Origin: Anaerococcus prevotii DSM 20548
GTDB taxonomy: Bacteria; Bacillota; Clostridia; Tissierellales; Peptoniphilaceae
Length of the DNA stretch: 64,000 bases
Direction of reading: 5' to 3'
NCBI RefSeq assembly: GCF_000024105.1
Contig: NC_013171.1
Coordinates: forward strand, 1,298,501-1,362,500
Under the pieces are notes generated by a model that made no database searches, was not told where the DNA came from, and saw nothing but the letters and a program-made list of their open reading frames with translations. A program made the position numbers and the translations under genes. Positions 54,803 through 63,544 of this stretch are shown in pieces; the first letter of the stretch is position 1, and the number at the start of each line of letters is the position of its first letter.

Positions 54803-55775
54803 AAGAGATATCTCGACTACGCTCGACGGTAGTTTTCGACCTCAGTGGTAAGCCTGTCCGGCTCATGGAGGACTTCATGCTTATTGATTTAGAACGAAAT
54901 TCATCGTTCTTTTATCCTTTGTTATTTCCTTAACAAAAGATACTGCACTATTTTGCTTTGCAAAACAGTGGCCCATGACGAGAGCTTCCTCGATTAAGGT
55001 CTGTAATCAATTCACTAACGTTCATTGTGACCAGACCCATTAGACATAGGGGTAATAATAGAAAGTTATCTTTCTAAAATAATTAGATCGCCATTCGGCG
55101 TTCTTTTGCCCTTTGTTCCTACGAAACAAAGGGCACTACACTATTTGTCTTTCAGACAAACAGTGGCCCAACAGGGGGGCAACCTTGCTTCGAAACAAGC
55201 CCGTCCGGCTAATAGAGGACTGGAGAAGCCTCAAGCAATAAACTATATCATGAAAAATAGTTCATACCCAGAAACTAAACTTAAACTACAATTACTGCCA
55301 TCTCGACAGAGCGAATGGAATGAGCGACGAGAGATCTACAGTATATGATGACACGTAGATAATAAAGACATTTGTATCTACTAACTAAATTGAGATGTCT
55401 CGACTTAGCTCGATATAAGGGGAAGGAAATCACTGCTTTCCATCTATTTCCCTTGTTTCGACCGAAGTGGAGAAACCTCACGCGTAATAGTAAAATTATA
55501 ATTATTTTGAATATTATAATTAAATCAAAATTTCCATTAGTGCCATCTCGAATGCATGTGAGAGATCTACAGTCTATGATGACATGTAAATATAAAAATT
55601 AAAGTTATCTAAATGAGATGCCTCGACTACGCTCGGCATAAGGTTAAGGTGGGAAAGCTTGCTTTCCTACTATTTTCCCTTACCTCGACCGAAGTGGAGA
55701 GGTCTCAGGTGTTATAGTAAAAGTGCAAATAAATACAAACCTAGAATTATAGCAATTCACACATTCACACCATCT
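54803..55775. repeat. Mosaic palindromic repeat cluster 7
   Basis: Between the sigma gene and the ComK-like gene. Leader plus module A (54803-55052) which is interrupted by a diverged module C (about 54888-54975; ATTTTGC/GCAAAAC and GAACG/CGTTC hairpins). A second module C (55078-55180), module D (55187-55229, GCTTC/GAAGC), left-only B (55298-55365), leader (55392-55418), D (55455-55476, GTTTC/GAAAC), left-only B (55543-55600), leader (55615-55640) and D (55682-55703, ACCTC/GAGGT). Nesting of C within A shows modular shuffling. Confidence 0.87.
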
Positions 55776-55886
55776 ACAGACAAAGCACCCCCTCTTGCAA
55801 AGCCTTCCCTTCTCCTGTATAATTAAAGTACATTAACTGTCTTTTTATATTTTATAAAAACTATTAATGTCTGAAAGGAGGCTGCA

Positions 55887-56369
55887 ATGAAAAGAGAAAT
55901 CTTGGCCATTCTGCCTGAACCTATGGAAAGGGTGGGGATAGTCTCTCGAATCTACTACATTGATACTATCGAGATTGACAAGAGAACCCCCACCCACTTC
56001 CTCAAAAACTCCTACGACAGGAAGGGAAAGAGTAAGAAGCTCGTTGATAAGAAAATCAAAGCCAAAACCCAAATCAAGAGAAACTACCCCTACGTCATCG
56101 ACAAGGACCACGTCTTCTTCGCCTTCAAGATCCGTGAGAGCAAATACGACGACCAACAGAGGGGCTTCGTCAACGTCAAATACGTAGACAAAATCCAAGG
56201 CTCAACCATAATCCTAACTACAGGAGAAGAAATCTCAAGCCTAAACACAGAAAAGACTCTCCTCTCCAACAGAAAAAACGCCCAACTCCTCTACTACATG
56301 AGCCTAGTAGAAACCATGGCCGATAACTTCATAGCTATACAATATGTGCGTGAGAATTTGATGGACTAG
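55887..56369 (+). CDS. ComK-family competence transcription factor-like protein
   Basis: 160 residues. The order of features follows ComK: an ILPEP start, SRIYYIDTIEIDKRTPTHFLK, NSYDRKGKSKKLV, an interior VIDKDHVFFAFKIRES...RGFVNVKYVDKI, then TIILTTGEEI and a helical tail. ComK binds AAAA-N5-TTTT boxes to activate DNA-uptake genes. Identity looks low, so function is unproven. AAAGGAGGCTG precedes the ATG; a terminator follows. The sigma-factor cluster is its neighbour beyond repeats. Confidence 0.7.
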   Translation: MKREILAILPEPMERVGIVSRIYYIDTIEIDKRTPTHFLKNSYDRKGKSKKLVDKKIKAKTQIKRNYPYVIDKDHVFFAFKIRESKYDDQQRGFVNVKYVDKIQGSTIILTTGEEISSLNTEKTLLSNRKNAQLLYYMSLVETMADNFIAIQYVRENLMD

Positions 56370-56374
56370 AAAAC

Positions 56375-56402
56375 ACTCCAAACTATGTACTTAGTTTGGA
56401 GT
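56375..56402. terminator. Terminator-like hairpin
   Basis: ACTCCAAACTA, loop TGTACT, TAGTTTGGAGT between the convergent ComK-like and lipoprotein genes. Confidence 0.75.
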
Positions 56403-56435
56403 GCATTCTTTATATTATACTTTATCAAGTTATAT

Positions 56436-57137
56436 TTATTTCAAAACTTCCATATCACCAAAACCAAGATAATAAGTATGGTAAGATGTACTACCTTCAG
56501 TTATTTCAAATCTCAACTCTTTAACTTCAGAGATATCCAGCTCTATTTCTATTGGAAGGTCTCCTTCTTTTATTTCGTAGCTTTCTAATTCTTTCTTATC
56601 TCCTATAATTGATACCTTAAAGTTGGATTGATCATCACCATCTATATTACCAATAATGCCCTTTAATTTTTTATAGTTACCCTTCAAGTTAAAAGAGCAA
56701 TATTCTCCTCCATCATATTTAGCAAGCGCAAAAAAGTTGTTATATGTATCGCCACCCATTTTTTTACCTTGCTTATAGGTATAATATCCCTTCTGAGCAT
56801 AAGGTTCTATGTCGGTTACTAAATATTTACCTGACATTTCTACTTGATTAGTCATATCTTTATCTTCGTTAGAATCTGACTTATCTTCATTTTCGATTAC
56901 CTTCTTTTGGTCTTTACTATCTTCCTCGACCTTAGTCTTAGCCTCAGAATCATCTTTTTCTTCTGATACCTTATCTTTTTTCTCTTTTTTATCTGTCTTA
57001 TCTTCATCATTGCTAGATTCAGTTAGTTTAGGCTCATTTTTATTATTATCACCTTGACTCATATAGAAATTTTGCGTTGAACAAGATGTTAACAGGAAAA
57101 CCATTGCTGATATAAATAAATACTTGAGATTTTTCAT
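56436..57137 (-). CDS. Lipoprotein with NPCBM-like domain
   Basis: 233 residues. Signal peptide with lipobox LLTSC (Cys at about 19). An acidic/lysine linker of some 80 residues follows, then a C-terminal domain (about 115-233) with YCSFNLKGNYKKLKGIIGNI and IEIELDISEVKELRFEIT, the pattern of NPCBM/NEW2 carbohydrate-binding-type domains. Surface exposed and probably binding sugar polymers; no enzyme domain. Confidence 0.8.
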   Translation of the reverse strand: MKNLKYLFISAMVFLLTSCSTQNFYMSQGDNNKNEPKLTESSNDEDKTDKKEKKDKVSEEKDDSEAKTKVEEDSKDQKKVIENEDKSDSNEDKDMTNQVEMSGKYLVTDIEPYAQKGYYTYKQGKKMGGDTYNNFFALAKYDGGEYCSFNLKGNYKKLKGIIGNIDGDDQSNFKVSIIGDKKELESYEIKEGDLPIEIELDISEVKELRFEITEGSTSYHTYYLGFGDMEVLK

Positions 57138-57548
57138 AACCCCCTCCTTTTTTCTTTAATATTAGCATTAAAATAGAATGCTGTCAAATAATATTTGAAT
57201 ATCTACGATACACAAGAAAACGTTTCTATCAAACTAAGTAACTCGTTTTTTTATTACTTTTCTTGAACATAATTCTCTAATTATGTAGCCGATCTATTTC
57301 TCGATTATCTGTATATTACTTTTCTTCTATATTTTAATGCAGAAACTACATTGTATCTACATCTCCATTTGGAATATGATAAACTATTGTTAACCAAGAT
57401 TTAACCTACTTGCGTAATCGTAAATGTGAATATTAAAATTATAATTTAAGGAGGTTATTTTGGTTCTTGAAACTAAAGCTTAATCCATCCGCATGAATAG
57501 ATGTCTATTTATTGTTTCAATCAACTCACTTAAGTTAATCAATACAAA
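57138..57548. other. Gene-free AT-rich interval
   Basis: About 410 bp without a plausible gene. At 57449-57454 AAGGAGG is followed by a TTG-started open frame of only 7 codons; I do not count it. No repeat modules of the mosaic family are seen. Confidence 0.5.
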
Positions 57549-57585
57549 AATCCCGTAAATTATAACCAAAATAATTTACGGGAAG
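57549..57585 (-). terminator. Rho-independent terminator of the FRG gene
   Basis: TCCCGTAAATTAT and ATAATTTACGGGA around a 7-nt loop, with TTTTT following on the minus strand. Confidence 0.85.
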
Positions 57586-57614
57586 ATATTCCTAACTTGC
57601 TAATATTTTTATTT

Positions 57615-58508
57615 TTAATTTAACATATCGTTGATAACCGATTTATTGATATGTTTTATTTGATGCTCTAAATCTTGAAATAATGTTGCTCCAGTGATAT
57701 TCAACAACTCTAACTCTTTTAATATCTTCTTCTTATCTTCTTTTTTTATTTTATATTTAAAAACCTGTCCACCTTCAACGCGTTCGGTTTGATCATCAAT
57801 AATATTAGGTTCAAAATGATAATACTTTTTCCCATAATTCCCAATATTTCTTGAAGTTTCAATCTCTTTTATTTTCATTCCTCCCATGAAGAACGCCCCC
57901 TGTTGAGATATAATTCTAACATTATCCATTTTAGGAGATACGAATACTCCACTCAATGTTAAATCATAAATTAATTCTTCAATATTCTCTATACGTCTCC
58001 TCGACATGTTGTAGAATTCTTTATTCTTAAAATATCCCAATATCTCCGATTCTTCACATGGTCTACCTGAAAATTTAAATATAAAGTCCATATATGTCTC
58101 TACAATTTGATCGTAAGAATAAAATGTTACTACATTATTGAAAATATATATTGAGCCATCTTCATCCATATTCTCATTACAGGCGAAATATAAGGCAACT
58201 AAAGGATTTTCAGTTAAATCTAACAATCTAGTTTTAAGACCAAAATGTTGCATTTTAACAAGAGTGGAGAATTTATCATTTAAATTGAATTCTAAAGGAT
58301 ACTTATGGATCGCCTCATTTATTAAAATTCTCTCAGAATCAAATAAATCATCTCTGTATACACTTGGTATTAATCTCCAATTATAGTTAGACTGACCTCT
58401 AAAAAATCTCGAACCTTTTAGATTCACATGTATTGTATTGTTATTAGGAATTCCTTTAATAATTTGCAATAAATCATTTATAGAACTAATTTCTACATCT
58501 TTATTCAT
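57615..58508 (-). CDS. FRG-domain protein
   Basis: 297 residues. FFRGQSNYNWRLIPSVYR near residues 34-51 is the FRG motif, and KMQHFGLKTRLLDLTENPLVALYFAC the second core. The fold is related to ADP-ribosyltransferases, and FRG proteins often occur in mobile or defence islands; the enzymatic activity is mostly unproven. The gene stands alone in markedly AT-rich DNA with long non-coding flanks, which suggests acquisition. Confidence 0.9.
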   Translation of the reverse strand: MNKDVEISSINDLLQIIKGIPNNNTIHVNLKGSRFFRGQSNYNWRLIPSVYRDDLFDSERILINEAIHKYPLEFNLNDKFSTLVKMQHFGLKTRLLDLTENPLVALYFACNENMDEDGSIYIFNNVVTFYSYDQIVETYMDFIFKFSGRPCEESEILGYFKNKEFYNMSRRRIENIEELIYDLTLSGVFVSPKMDNVRIISQQGAFFMGGMKIKEIETSRNIGNYGKKYYHFEPNIIDDQTERVEGGQVFKYKIKKEDKKKILKELELLNITGATLFQDLEHQIKHINKSVINDMLN

Positions 58509-59039
58509 TAAAAGTCACCAATTTTTATCCTCTTAGAATATCTTTATTCTATTAATAAATTATATCAAGTATTACAGTGTCAACAGCTTATTGAGATATA
58601 TATTAATTATTATTTGAGTATTGATATATAATTATAACTTGACTACACAATATTAAATTTTTTTGCTGCCTTAACTAATTTAAAATCTCAACTCTCTTAA
58701 TACTAAAATATAAACCATATGCTTTAGTAGAAAATCTCCATTTTTATCTAATAAATTCATCTCCTTAAATTACTATAATCTTCATCGAAATTGAAAAATT
58801 AGTATCTTTCACCATCATGCTAGGCAAACCATAAAACATTATTGTACATACACACAACTTTTGCCCTGCATGTTTGTATAATATGCCCTGAGAACATAAG
58901 CTAACATATCAGTTATTGAATACTTACTAGATATTTCTACTCTATCACACTTCTCTTTAGTTCATTTAGATTATATTTTTGTTTCACTTTACTTGCTAGA
59001 GCTGAATTTTAATTAACTAATCATCACTATTAATAGTTT
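58509..59039. other. Gene-free AT-rich interval
   Basis: About 530 bp with stops in all frames and no obvious hairpin or repeat. It marks the border between the FRG gene and the glycan locus. Confidence 0.5.
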
Positions 59040-60467
59040 TTATAGAGTTATACTAATTTTTTTAATATTATTCTTTAACATAAGTTTCGATGTAATAAAT
59101 ATAATTAAAAAGGTTACTATAGTAATAGGTGATAGCGTCTGAGATAGAAAATAAGTAAAGCTAGCTCTTACAGCCCAAAAAATATAAGGCATTATAAATA
59201 GTTTATAGCCATTTCTTATATAATTAGTGCTACTTAAATTTGATAATTTTGCTATTATAAATGAATAAATTAAATTACCAATAATGACTCCTAGATATCC
59301 AAAGTCTTGATATAATTCAGCTATATAACACGATCCAGTCCCTCTTCCTGACAAATAGGAGGACTCCATAACCACATAAGCTAATGAATGGGTAAAGCTA
59401 CCACCATATAATGCATGTTCTATAGTATTACCATGATAAACTGGTATATCAAATATCCTTGACAATATTCCACTATGAAAGAATTCTAGTGTATATATTT
59501 GATCCGGAATAATATCTTTATATGTGTAAGCTCTTTTTACAATATTACTAGTAACACCTTGGTCATAGAAGAATTTTATAATACTTTCAAAAAAGTTTAT
59601 AGATTCAACAGGATTGCCTTCTCTCCAAATATCATATAAAGAAATAAACATTGCTAAAAATGGCAAAGACAATACTATTTTAAACATCATTTTCTTTGAA
59701 ACCCAGATCTCACCCTCTTGATTTCTAAGGGTATAATAGGTAAAAATAGTCAATATACCTAACATAAATTTTGATCTTTGGCCGGTCCCTAAAGTTATCA
59801 TTAAATAAATAAAATATATTGTCAATGGAAATCTCATGTCCTTCTTATCAGGTCCGGTTCCTAAATATACTGCCCACGCAACTGGCATTACTGATTCAAC
59901 TTTACTTATAAAGTATAATGTACTATTATTTTTTAAATAATAAGCATAGTCAACATAATAATCTGTAAAACTAGATTTACTTACAAATTTTATTATTTCG
60001 ATTTGAGTAATGACAGCAAATAAGATTGAAATATAGTAAATTAAAATACTTATCTTCCTTATATTTTTTTTATAAATAATATTATTTAAATCCCTATGCT
60101 GAATCAGTTTTTTTTCTTTATCATATGTTGTGTCATTTGTAAATAGAATATATCCAGACAAAATTGTTACAAGCGATATAATATAACTCATCCATGCATG
60201 AATATTCTCATCTTTATAGAACGTTTCTAATCCATATTTAAAATATTGTTTTACAAAATCTCTTCCTATTAGGAAAACAAAAAAGCAAAGAAAGAAAGAA
60301 AACAACATCCCTCTATTATCGAGATCATCAAAGGCGTACACTATACAAATAATCCATATAGATACTAATGTTACAAATAATGGATGAATTTCAGTAAATA
60401 TAATACTTAAAATTGAAAATAGAAATAATAATAAGAATGATTTTATCATTTTAAAGCTAATTTTCAT
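59040..60467 (-). CDS. Wzy-type polysaccharide polymerase
   Basis: 475 residues with about 12 membrane segments and a larger outer loop (about 280-370; containing HSGILSRIFDIPVYHG and ESSYLSGRGTGSCYIAELYQDFGYLG). This layout fits O-antigen/capsule repeat polymerases. It would join lipid-linked repeats outside the membrane. One base apart from the glycosyltransferase upstream. Confidence 0.82.
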   Translation of the reverse strand: MKISFKMIKSFLLLFLFSILSIIFTEIHPLFVTLVSIWIICIVYAFDDLDNRGMLFSFFLCFFVFLIGRDFVKQYFKYGLETFYKDENIHAWMSYIISLVTILSGYILFTNDTTYDKEKKLIQHRDLNNIIYKKNIRKISILIYYISILFAVITQIEIIKFVSKSSFTDYYVDYAYYLKNNSTLYFISKVESVMPVAWAVYLGTGPDKKDMRFPLTIYFIYLMITLGTGQRSKFMLGILTIFTYYTLRNQEGEIWVSKKMMFKIVLSLPFLAMFISLYDIWREGNPVESINFFESIIKFFYDQGVTSNIVKRAYTYKDIIPDQIYTLEFFHSGILSRIFDIPVYHGNTIEHALYGGSFTHSLAYVVMESSYLSGRGTGSCYIAELYQDFGYLGVIIGNLIYSFIIAKLSNLSSTNYIRNGYKLFIMPYIFWAVRASFTYFLSQTLSPITIVTFLIIFITSKLMLKNNIKKISITL

Positions 60468-60468
60468 T

Positions 60469-61704
60469 TTAAAAATCTCCTACCACAAGAAGATCATTAA
60501 CAAATTTTTTATAGTTTGTGTCTGCATTATACTTTTCATTCCATTTTATTCTTGAATTTTTTCTTAAATTGAAATACTTTCTTTTATCCATTTTGGTAAT
60601 ATTATTAATAATACTTGCTAATCTGAACTCGTCTATATTAGATGGTAATAATACACCATTTTTTTTGTCTTCTACTATTTCGCTTGTACCCCCAACATCA
60701 GTTGCTATGCACGGGATCCCGAATGACATTGCTTCCATAATAGAAACTGGTATACCCTCAGAAGTACTAACATTTATAAACCAATCATAAACATTATTTT
60801 TATATTCTTTCATTAAATCTTGATTTGAAACATTTCCCATAAAATTTATTTTAATATTATTACCTACTTTATTAGAAATATTTTTAATTTTTTCCATTTC
60901 AGGTCCATTTCCATAATGAGTCCATTCTATTTCTTTATTAGTTATTAATGACAGTGATTCAACTATTAGATCAAGTCTTTTTACTGATACTACATTTGAG
61001 CAGCTAACTAGTCTCAATATATCAGATTCATTGTAATCCTGTGTACCATAATCAATAGTTCCCAAAAACTTTGTTTCAATTTTATCTTTATAGTTAGGAA
61101 ACTTATTTTTTAGATACTCAGAACCATCATTAGAACAAGGATACACCTTATCTATAAACGAAAGCAATATTTCTCTCATAGGAATATATCCTGTTGGTCT
61201 TTTTTCTTCATATAAGTCAAATCTATGAGCTCTACATATAATTTTAGAATTGATACCTAATTTTTTCTTTACTAAATATGCAACATATGGTTGATACTCA
61301 AAGCGATATGAATATAAAACACTATTAACTAAATCTTCCTTTGAAAAATTCTTAGTTATTTTATTAGCTTCATAATGTGACCTGCTAACAAAAACAAATA
61401 GCTGAACCAACCTACTAAAATTAAATCTATTATTATTAATTAGATTTTTTAGTTCTATATATAGATTTTTATCAAACAATGATACAAATGAATATAAAAA
61501 ATATTTTATTTTAGATGCATAATATATTGGAAATACAAAAGCATTACAATCTATATCTCTGATTTTTATTGAATGTTCTTTTCTAAGTTGGAGCGAATAG
61601 ATATAAATCTTATCAAATTTAGAATAATACTTAACTTCTGTTTCTAAATAAGCCTCCCAACTTCCATAAGGAAATTCATTTGTAAAAAGACAAAGTTGTT
61701 TCAT
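60469..61704 (-). CDS. Glycosyltransferase family 4-like
   Basis: 411 residues. The C-terminal GT-B domain has NVSTSEGIPVSIMEAMSFGIPCIATDVGGTSEIVEDKKNGVLLP, a classical nucleotide-sugar-binding segment; N-terminal part starts QLCLFTNEFPYGSWEAYLETEV. It adds a sugar to the lipid-linked repeat unit in the cytoplasm. Operon with wzy. Confidence 0.92.
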   Translation of the reverse strand: MKQLCLFTNEFPYGSWEAYLETEVKYYSKFDKIYIYSLQLRKEHSIKIRDIDCNAFVFPIYYASKIKYFLYSFVSLFDKNLYIELKNLINNNRFNFSRLVQLFVFVSRSHYEANKITKNFSKEDLVNSVLYSYRFEYQPYVAYLVKKKLGINSKIICRAHRFDLYEEKRPTGYIPMREILLSFIDKVYPCSNDGSEYLKNKFPNYKDKIETKFLGTIDYGTQDYNESDILRLVSCSNVVSVKRLDLIVESLSLITNKEIEWTHYGNGPEMEKIKNISNKVGNNIKINFMGNVSNQDLMKEYKNNVYDWFINVSTSEGIPVSIMEAMSFGIPCIATDVGGTSEIVEDKKNGVLLPSNIDEFRLASIINNITKMDKRKYFNLRKNSRIKWNEKYNADTNYKKFVNDLLVVGDF

Positions 61705-61729
61705 TTTTCACTCCTAAATTTATATTTTA

Positions 61730-62932
61730 TTATTTTAGTATTATATTAATATTATTAATTATTACATCTAGCTTATCTTTGCATTTATCTAACGTTTCTT
61801 CTTTTACAATAATTTGACCAATACAGTCATTAGAATTCTCAAATTTTTTTATTTCATCATTTTCTTCTTTGAAAAATGTAATTTCTACAATATCATCATC
61901 TTTTGCGTTAGAATTTAGGATTTCTTTAAGAATACCGCTTTTCTCAGTTTCAATTATCATTCTAGCAAGACCTGCTTTATTCTCTTTTGATTTTTGTGAC
62001 CAAAACACTAATGGATTTTCAGAAATTGCCATTGATGCTATCATTTTATAATATTCTATACCATAATTAATCTCAACCAATTCAGGAAGACAATTTGCTC
62101 CTACTCTTCCTGTCAATTCTATAATATATACCTCGTTATCTTTAAGAATCATATCAACATTTACAGCACAATTATTTAATCCGAGTGCCTTGATTGCTTT
62201 TTTTACTTCAGTTTTTGTCTTTTCAATTATATCATCTTTTACATCTAATGGAACATAATGACCAACTGGAACAGCTGTATGGCTCATGTAAGTTTCATCA
62301 CCGTGTGGCATAACAAATAAAACATCATTTTTGTAAACAAATGCTTGAGCTCCAAATTCGTATCCTTCTATAAATTCTTCAACTATACAATAGTCTCTTT
62401 TTGTAAGATTCATTGTTTCGTTGAAGCCATCGATTGCTTCTTCTTCTTTTTTTGCTATATATATTCCTTTACTACCTTGTAAATCTGTTGCTTTCACTAT
62501 AACAGGTAGCTTAAGATTTTCTAATGCATTTTTTAGTTCATTTTCATTTCTCACAACAAAGTGTCTAGCAGTATTAACATTATATTTTTTGAAAGCTTCT
62601 TTCATTTTATATTTATCGCCACACATTATAGCAGCTTCTTCATTCAATCCTACTAGATTTTCTTTGTCACATATTCTTGCAAGTGAGACGATTCCAGTAT
62701 CTAGACAACAGGTAGCTGCTCCATCTAAATTTAAATCTTTAACCTTTTGTTCAACCTCATCAGGATTTGATATATCCATGTAAGAAATTTCATCGGCTAA
62801 ATTTAAACAAGGTTTATGAGCGTTTGGCATTGTTCCTGCTATTGTGTGAATACCTAATTCTTTTGCAGCTTTATATAAACCTAATTGACCTCTACCAGCT
62901 CCCAATATTAATAATCTCTTATTGTCGTACAT
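61730..62932 (-). CDS. ATP-grasp ligase in glycan locus
   Basis: 400 residues from the ATG after TTAAGGAGAAGTTC. The N-terminal Rossmann-like domain KRLLILGAGRGQLGLYKAAKELG is followed by ATP-grasp motifs KLPVIVKATDLQGSKGIYIA, CIVEEFIEGYEFG and VYIIELTGRVGANCLP. It forms amide or peptide-like bonds from a carboxylate and an amine, so it may decorate the polysaccharide with an amino acid or make an activated precursor. A similar enzyme is partly visible at the window end. Confidence 0.87.
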   Translation of the reverse strand: MYDNKRLLILGAGRGQLGLYKAAKELGIHTIAGTMPNAHKPCLNLADEISYMDISNPDEVEQKVKDLNLDGAATCCLDTGIVSLARICDKENLVGLNEEAAIMCGDKYKMKEAFKKYNVNTARHFVVRNENELKNALENLKLPVIVKATDLQGSKGIYIAKKEEEAIDGFNETMNLTKRDYCIVEEFIEGYEFGAQAFVYKNDVLFVMPHGDETYMSHTAVPVGHYVPLDVKDDIIEKTKTEVKKAIKALGLNNCAVNVDMILKDNEVYIIELTGRVGANCLPELVEINYGIEYYKMIASMAISENPLVFWSQKSKENKAGLARMIIETEKSGILKEILNSNAKDDDIVEITFFKEENDEIKKFENSNDCIGQIIVKEETLDKCKDKLDVIINNINIILK

Positions 62933-62942
62933 GAACTTCTCC

Positions 62943-63536
62943 TTAATTTGTGTATACATTTTTCTGTAATAATACTATTTTGATAGTTTTAAAAACAATT
63001 TTTACATCTAATAAAAACGAAATTTCTTTTGCATAGTTAGCATCTAATTGTAATTTTTCTTCCTGTGGTATATTATTTCTAAAATACGCTTGTGAATATC
63101 CTGTTATTCCTGGCCTTACCTTAAGTCTGTCTATTCTTTTTTGATCATAATCACTTAAAGGTCTATTTATAGTAATTGGCCTAGGCCCAATCCAGCTCAT
63201 GTCGCCCTTTAAGATATTAAATACTTGTGGCAATTCATCTATTGATGTTTTTCTTAATACTTTTCCTATCTTTGTAACTCTCGGATCATCTGAACTATTA
63301 TATGTTGAATTATCTTTGTTTCTAATGTCAGGGGCATTCATCTTCATCGAACGAAGCTTGTACATACCAAAAACAGAACCATTCAAGCCTCTTCTTTTCG
63401 CTATATAAAAAATATCTCCTCTATCTTCCAAGTATATTAAAATCCCAAATATTATACAAATAATCAATACAAAAGGTAAAGCAATAAGTGCAAGAACTAT
63501 ATCCAGTATTCTTTTTATAATCTTTTCATATATCAT
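62943..63536 (-). CDS. Undecaprenyl-phosphate sugar phosphotransferase (short monotopic form)
   Basis: 197 residues, the size of PglC-like enzymes. N-terminal re-entrant membrane helix (about 10-35), then FGMYKLRSMKMNAPD, TKIGKVLRKTSIDELPQV and GDMSWIGPRPI, the Asp-Glu catalytic region and the PRP motif. It transfers a sugar phosphate to the lipid carrier, the first step of repeat synthesis. Confidence 0.93.
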   Translation of the reverse strand: MIYEKIIKRILDIVLALIALPFVLIICIIFGILIYLEDRGDIFYIAKRRGLNGSVFGMYKLRSMKMNAPDIRNKDNSTYNSSDDPRVTKIGKVLRKTSIDELPQVFNILKGDMSWIGPRPITINRPLSDYDQKRIDRLKVRPGITGYSQAYFRNNIPQEEKLQLDANYAKEISFLLDVKIVFKTIKIVLLQKNVYTN

Positions 63537-63544
63537 TAGTTACC

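Noticed and set aside
30085-55775. CRISPR array
   Set aside because: Repeats are palindromic modules of different length with irregular spacing and no unique spacers of uniform length; no cas genes in the window.
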